Below are positions 14,472 to 17,716 of a DNA stretch of 17,716 nucleotides, piece by piece; position 1 is the stretch's first letter, and every line of letters starts with the position of its first letter. The notes beneath the pieces are model-generated. The model was not told where the DNA came from and ran no database searches. It saw only the letters and a list, made by a program, of their open reading frames with translations. The stretch is from CAYYJM01 sp964471755 (GTDB lineage: Bacteria; Planctomycetota; Planctomycetia; Gemmatales; Gemmataceae). A program made the position numbers and the translations under genes. The stretch spans positions 1 through 17,716 of the forward strand of contig CAYYJM010000122.1 of NCBI GenBank assembly GCA_964471755.1. Reading direction: 5' to 3'.

Positions 14472-15137
14472 TCAACGCCGCAGGCGAATCAGTTCGAGGA
14501 CCATCCGATGATTGTCTTCCGTCCATTCCTGCCGGACCAGGCGATTGTTGCCGTCGTACCAGAGATCAGTGTTGCCATGCTTGCCCGTGGCACGGTAGCG
14601 GGTCACGTTGACGTTCTGGCCAGCGATCGTACGCTGTTCCACACCGATCTGCTGCACACGGGAGGCCAGCTCCCGGCCGGTGTCGGCGTCGAGCAGGGCG
14701 ACTTCCTGGTTGAGTCGGCCGGTCGGCTCCGCCCAGTAGCTGGTCAGCCAGACGTCGCCGCGAACGAACTTCTCCTGGTTGTTGACCTTGAGACGAAAGC
14801 GGTCGCCCTCGGCACTGGCCGCCAGGACGTAGAGCTTGCCATCGTCGTTACAGGTCGAGTCGAGCCGCACCAGTCGGCCGTCCTTCCACACCTCCCGACC
14901 GCGGAAGGCGTAGCGGTAGTGACCGATGAGCAGCTTGACCAGGATGTCGGTGTCCGAGGTGACGACGGTGGAACCGTCGGCCTGGGTGTGGATGGTGATG
15001 TGGGCTTCGCCGGTCGGTTTGCCATCGACCAGGACGTTGAAATCGCGCGTCTCGATGTCCGCCGCCCGGCCCAGGGAGATCCCGGCCAGAGCCAGCAGCG
15101 CCAGCAGAGCCATTTGCCGGTATCGTGACGAGAACAT
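14472..15137 (-). CDS. Exported DUF6134-like protein
   Basis: A 221-aa secreted protein. Residues 1-25 are a signal peptide (two Arg, then MALLALLALAGISLGRA). The mature part is beta-rich: DFNVLVDGKPTGEAHITI (32-49), then YRYAFRGREVWKDGRLVRLDS (75-95) and LWYDGNNRLVRQEW toward the end. This resembles the DUF6134 group, in which an extracytoplasmic barrel of antiparallel strands recurs; the assignment is from memory and not certain. No catalytic motif is visible. The start was set at ATG 15137 because the signal peptide begins there; the longer open frame upstream to 15278 is Arg/His-rich and runs through the promoter region. The ribosome site (AAGAG) is weak. It is divergent from the PlsC-type gene. 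Confidence 0.72.
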   Translation of the reverse strand: MFSSRYRQMALLALLALAGISLGRAADIETRDFNVLVDGKPTGEAHITIHTQADGSTVVTSDTDILVKLLIGHYRYAFRGREVWKDGRLVRLDSTCNDDGKLYVLAASAEGDRFRLKVNNQEKFVRGDVWLTSYWAEPTGRLNQEVALLDADTGRELASRVQQIGVEQRTIAGQNVNVTRYRATGKHGNTDLWYDGNNRLVRQEWTEDNHRMVLELIRLRR

Positions 15138-15207
15138 GACGATTCTCTTGCGCCAGAGGAAACGATTCACGCGTCCGGCCCGATGCCGATCGCGCGGAGT
15201 ATCCGGG

Positions 15208-15236
15208 GCTATAGCGTGTCGGTGGGCGTGAGCCAA
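15208..15236 (-). promoter_or_regulatory. Candidate promoter for DUF6134-like gene
   Basis: On the minus strand TTGGCT (15231-15236) and TATAGC (15208-15213) are 17 bp apart, giving a leader of about 65 nt to the ATG at 15137. Confidence 0.38.
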
Positions 15237-15259
15237 GAGGAGTCCGGCGCGAAACCTCC

Positions 15260-15289
15260 TTGTCCAGATGGCCGGCACCGTCGTACACT
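15260..15289 (+). promoter_or_regulatory. Candidate promoter for PlsC-btaA pair
   Basis: TTGTCC (15260-15265) and TACACT (15284-15289) are 18 bp apart and sit about 60 nt before the PlsC-type start. The region 15138-15352 is a divergent promoter region with one candidate for each side. Confidence 0.38.
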
Positions 15290-15340
15290 ATCCTCTGCGA
15301 GTGCTGACGGGAACATCCGCGTTCGGAGTCCGTCCTTCGT

Positions 15341-15344
15341 GGAG
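15341..15344 (+). promoter_or_regulatory. Ribosome binding site deciding the PlsC-type start
   Basis: GGAG lies 8 nt before the GTG at 15353. The other GTG at 15344 overlaps it and has its nearest GGAG 15 nt away, so 15353 is preferred. Confidence 0.45.
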
Positions 15345-15352
15345 TGTCAGAC

Positions 15353-16618
15353 GTGGTCCGGCGGTACTTTGACGAGCCCTATACCTTCGTCCCGCCGTAT
15401 CCGGGCAAGTTCTGGTTGCGCCTGGTTCGCCCCTTTGGTGCCCGCTACCTGCGTCGCAACCGCAACGTGCATCGCTGGGCGTACCGGGGAGTCGAGCATC
15501 TTCAGGAATCGCTCCAGACCGGAGCGGGGGTCCTGCTGACGCCCAACCACAGCCGCTGGGCCGACGGCTCGGTGATGATGCAGCTCGGCTTCAACCTGCA
15601 GCGCGAGTTCTACTTCGTCGTCTCCGCCCACGTCTTCCGTCAGAAGGGCTGGATGCCCTGGCTGCTGCGGCGAATGGGCTGCTTCAGCCTCTGGCGCGAG
15701 GGGCTGGATCGGGAATCGCTCAAGGCCTGTGCCGACATCCTCGCCCGGGCCGATCGACCGCTGGTCCTCTTCCCCGAGGGGACCTGGTTCCGGACCAACG
15801 ACCGACTCGGCCCCTTTCAGGAGGGAGCGACGCTGATCCTGAGCCAGGCCCTGAAGGCGAGTCAGCGGCCACTGCACGTGCTGCCCGTGGCCATCAAGTA
15901 CTGGCTGCTGGCTGATCCGTGGGAGGAGATCGATCGGCGCGTCACCCGCCTGGAGAAGCGTCTGGGCTGGCTGCCGCAGGCGGGCCGGCCCGTGCGGGCT
16001 CGGCTGGAGAAGCTCGGCTGTGCCTACCTGGCCCTGCGCGAGATCGAGTTCATCGGCTCGCCCCAGGTCGGCACCATCGACGAACGAATCGCCAGCCTGG
16101 CCCAGACGATCGTTGGCGACCTGGAGGAGAAGATCCTGGGCAAGATCCAGACCGGCCATACCCTGGAGCGGATTCGGCGTGTCCGTCAGCGCCTGGTTCG
16201 CAAGCTCCTCGACCCGCTCGGGGCCGAGGAGCGGCACGCCATCTACGAGCAACTCGATCGCCTGCTCTTCTGCGAGAATCTGCGGGCCCACTCGCAGAAC
16301 TACGTCCGCGAGGCCCCCAGCGCCGAACGGATCGCCGAGACGCTGCTGCGGCTGGAAGAGACGCTCGACGATCGCGAGGAGGCTCCCGTCGCTCCGCTGG
16401 GCGTGGTCGTGCAGATCGGCCCGCCGCTGGACGCCCGGGCCATCCTGACGGGAAGCTCCACGAGCCGGGAAGGCGGCGGCCGCTTGCTGACGACCCTGGC
16501 CGCGACGATCCAGGGCATGCTCGACGGCCTCGTCGCCGAGGGGCCGCCCCGGGACTGGCCCGGCTTTGCACGCCCGTCCCGACACGAAACCATCGCCACT
16601 CCGAACGGTTCTACCTGA
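15353..16618 (+). CDS. PlsC-family acyltransferase with long C-terminal extension
   Basis: A 421-aa membrane-associated acyltransferase, probably acting on lysophosphatidate or another lyso-lipid. The catalytic block NHSRWAD (65-71) has the H66-x4-D71 pair, and FPEGT (140-144) is the phosphate-binding motif; the GFNLQREFYFV and HVFRQKGWMPWLLRRMGCFSLWREG stretches lie between, as in the family. Typical PlsC proteins are about 240 aa; here about 200 residues of mostly helical, charged sequence follow (for example LEEKILGKIQ and VRKLLDPLGAEERHAIYEQL), with no domain I recognise. The start is GTG 15353; GTG 15344 is an alternative. btaA begins 20 nt after the stop, so the two are likely one operon for membrane lipid synthesis. 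The acyl donor is unknown. Confidence 0.88.
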   Translation: MVRRYFDEPYTFVPPYPGKFWLRLVRPFGARYLRRNRNVHRWAYRGVEHLQESLQTGAGVLLTPNHSRWADGSVMMQLGFNLQREFYFVVSAHVFRQKGWMPWLLRRMGCFSLWREGLDRESLKACADILARADRPLVLFPEGTWFRTNDRLGPFQEGATLILSQALKASQRPLHVLPVAIKYWLLADPWEEIDRRVTRLEKRLGWLPQAGRPVRARLEKLGCAYLALREIEFIGSPQVGTIDERIASLAQTIVGDLEEKILGKIQTGHTLERIRRVRQRLVRKLLDPLGAEERHAIYEQLDRLLFCENLRAHSQNYVREAPSAERIAETLLRLEETLDDREEAPVAPLGVVVQIGPPLDARAILTGSSTSREGGGRLLTTLAATIQGMLDGLVAEGPPRDWPGFARPSRHETIATPNGST

Positions 16619-16638
16619 CAGCCGAGGGCCCCGACGCC

Positions 16639-17716
16639 ATGCTCCGACCGACCTCGATGGGCGAACGAGTCAATAGCCGCATCTTCAACGCGGTTCACTC
16701 GCGCAATCTGATCTACAACACCTGCTGGGAAGATCCACGTCTGGACCGGATCGCCTTGCAGTTCCAGCCGGACGATCGCGTCGTCGTGCTGACCAGCGCC
16801 GGCTGCAACGCCCTGGACTACCTGCTCGCCGGCGTCGCGGAAGTCAACGCCGTGGACGTCAACCCGATCCAGAACAGTCTGCTGGAGTTCAAGAAGGCGG
16901 CCATCACGCACCTCGACTACGAGGCCTTCTGGGAGCTGTTCGGCAACGGGCTCTCGCCGCGCTCGCGGCAACTGTACCGCGAGGCGATCCGGCCGGACCT
17001 GTCGGCGACGGCCCAGAAATACTGGGACAAGCACATCGAGTTCTTCTCCGGCCGAGGCTGGCGGAAGTCGTTCTACTATCGCGGCTTGTCCGGCCTGGTC
17101 GCCAAGCTGATGCTGACCAACGCCCACTATCTCCAGCGACTGCGCAAGCCGCTGGAGAGCCTGCTCGCCGCGAAGACCATCGAGGAGCAGCGCGAGGTCT
17201 ATCACCACTCGATCAAGGATCGCTTCTGGCGGCCCTGGCTGCGCTGGCTGCTGTCGCGCAGTCTAACCCTGACCCTGGTCGGCGTCCCCTGGCCGCAGCG
17301 CAACCAGATCAAGCAGCAGTATCCCGGCGGCGTCGGCAAGTTCATCCGCGATTGTGTCGAGGCAGTCATCCTCGATCTGCCGTTCCACGACAACTACTTC
17401 TGGCGGGTCTACCTCCAGGGCCATTACACGCCGGAGTGCTGCCCCGAATACCTGAAGCGCGAGAACTTCGACCATCTCAAGACGCTCATGCCCCGGCTCA
17501 AGATCCACACCAACACGGTGACCGGCTTCCTGGAACAGGCCGAGCCGGGGTTGACGAAGTTCACTCTGCTGGACCACATGGACTGGATGAGCTTCTACGA
17601 TCCGGAGGGGCTGGTCGCCGAGTGGAACGCGATCCTGGCCACGGCCCGACCCGGTTCGCGGGTCATCTTCCGCAGCGCCGGTCTGCGGGTGGACTACCTC
17701 GATCATCTCAAGGTCG
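16639..17716 (+). CDS. btaA: BtaA (DUF3419), SAM:diacylglycerol aminocarboxypropyl transferase, 3'-partial
   Basis: 359 codons are visible and the frame is open at the window end. BtaA moves the 3-amino-3-carboxypropyl group of S-adenosylmethionine onto diacylglycerol, giving diacylglyceryl-homoserine, the precursor of the betaine lipid DGTS. Seen: YNTCWEDPRLDRIAL (26-40), the DUF3419 signature; the SAM-fold strand and loop VVVLTSAGCNALDYLLAG (48-65); NAVDVNPIQ (70-78); LDHMDWMSFYDP and FRSAG near the end of the visible part. ATG 16639 is the first in-frame Met and lies 20 nt after the PlsC-type stop, with GAGGG about 10 nt upstream; ATG 16657 is an alternative. Whether BtaB, the N-methyltransferase that finishes DGTS, follows cannot be seen. 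Confidence 0.87.
   Translation, partial: MLRPTSMGERVNSRIFNAVHSRNLIYNTCWEDPRLDRIALQFQPDDRVVVLTSAGCNALDYLLAGVAEVNAVDVNPIQNSLLEFKKAAITHLDYEAFWELFGNGLSPRSRQLYREAIRPDLSATAQKYWDKHIEFFSGRGWRKSFYYRGLSGLVAKLMLTNAHYLQRLRKPLESLLAAKTIEEQREVYHHSIKDRFWRPWLRWLLSRSLTLTLVGVPWPQRNQIKQQYPGGVGKFIRDCVEAVILDLPFHDNYFWRVYLQGHYTPECCPEYLKRENFDHLKTLMPRLKIHTNTVTGFLEQAEPGLTKFTLLDHMDWMSFYDPEGLVAEWNAILATARPGSRVIFRSAGLRVDYLDHLKV

Noticed and set aside
16300..17208. Minus-strand frames over the right end
   Set aside because: They lie antisense to the PlsC-type gene and btaA; the btaA frame has the YNTCWEDPRLD signature and stays open to the window end.

Overview
The window reads as a piece of a high-GC planctomycete chromosome, most likely a Gemmata-type lineage. 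The main reason is the side-by-side pair of a DUF1549/DUF1553 secreted protein and a Tat-signal DUF1501 protein, a gene pair that is expanded in Planctomycetota. The HEAT-repeat and EF-hand secreted proteins, the two membrane glycosyltransferases of the PMT/ArnT kind and a GC-rich palindrome of the planctomycete type (core GGCTTGCC) all fit. No rRNA, tRNA, CRISPR array, transposase, integrase or phage gene was seen. A 10-N scaffold gap lies inside recQ, so this is draft sequence.

Left part (1-4112, minus strand): an 18-bp inverted repeat at the window edge, then, in transcription order, an ArnT-like glycosyltransferase (4112-2418), a second GT39-like membrane glycosyltransferase (2353-977) and a MerR/TipAS regulator (880-140). 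The regulator has its own promoter with the 19-bp spacer and spacer palindrome typical of MerR targets. A 165-bp divergent region separates this block from a secreted HEAT-repeat protein on the plus strand (4278-6347).

Middle (6348-9051, plus strand): a REP-like inverted repeat, then recQ (6514-8404, broken only by the N gap) and aat (leucyl/phenylalanyl-tRNA protein transferase, 8409-9047), which are 4 nt apart and so probably co-transcribed. aat converges on the next operon with 4 nt between the stop codons.

Right-middle (9052-13817, minus strand): a three-gene export module in the order DUF1549/DUF1553 protein, DUF1501 protein, EF-hand protein with eleven calcium-binding-type loops. The last two are joined by a GTGA stop/start overlap. 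A large cruciform-forming repeat lies between the first two.

Right end (13991-17716): a small noncanonical acyl carrier protein followed by a strong intrinsic terminator, a secreted beta-rich DUF6134-like protein, and, divergently on the plus strand, a PlsC-family acyltransferase with a long extra C-terminal region. It is followed 20 nt later by btaA (DUF3419), which runs off the window. PlsC makes or remodels phosphatidate and BtaA adds 3-amino-3-carboxypropyl to diacylglycerol, so the end of the window looks like a membrane-lipid locus pointing to a betaine lipid or its homoserine precursor. I found no plainly unprecedented system. The best leads are this lipid pair, the EF-hand/DUF1501 coupling, the MerR promoter and the dispersed palindromes. 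No gene-free stretch exceeds 300 bases.
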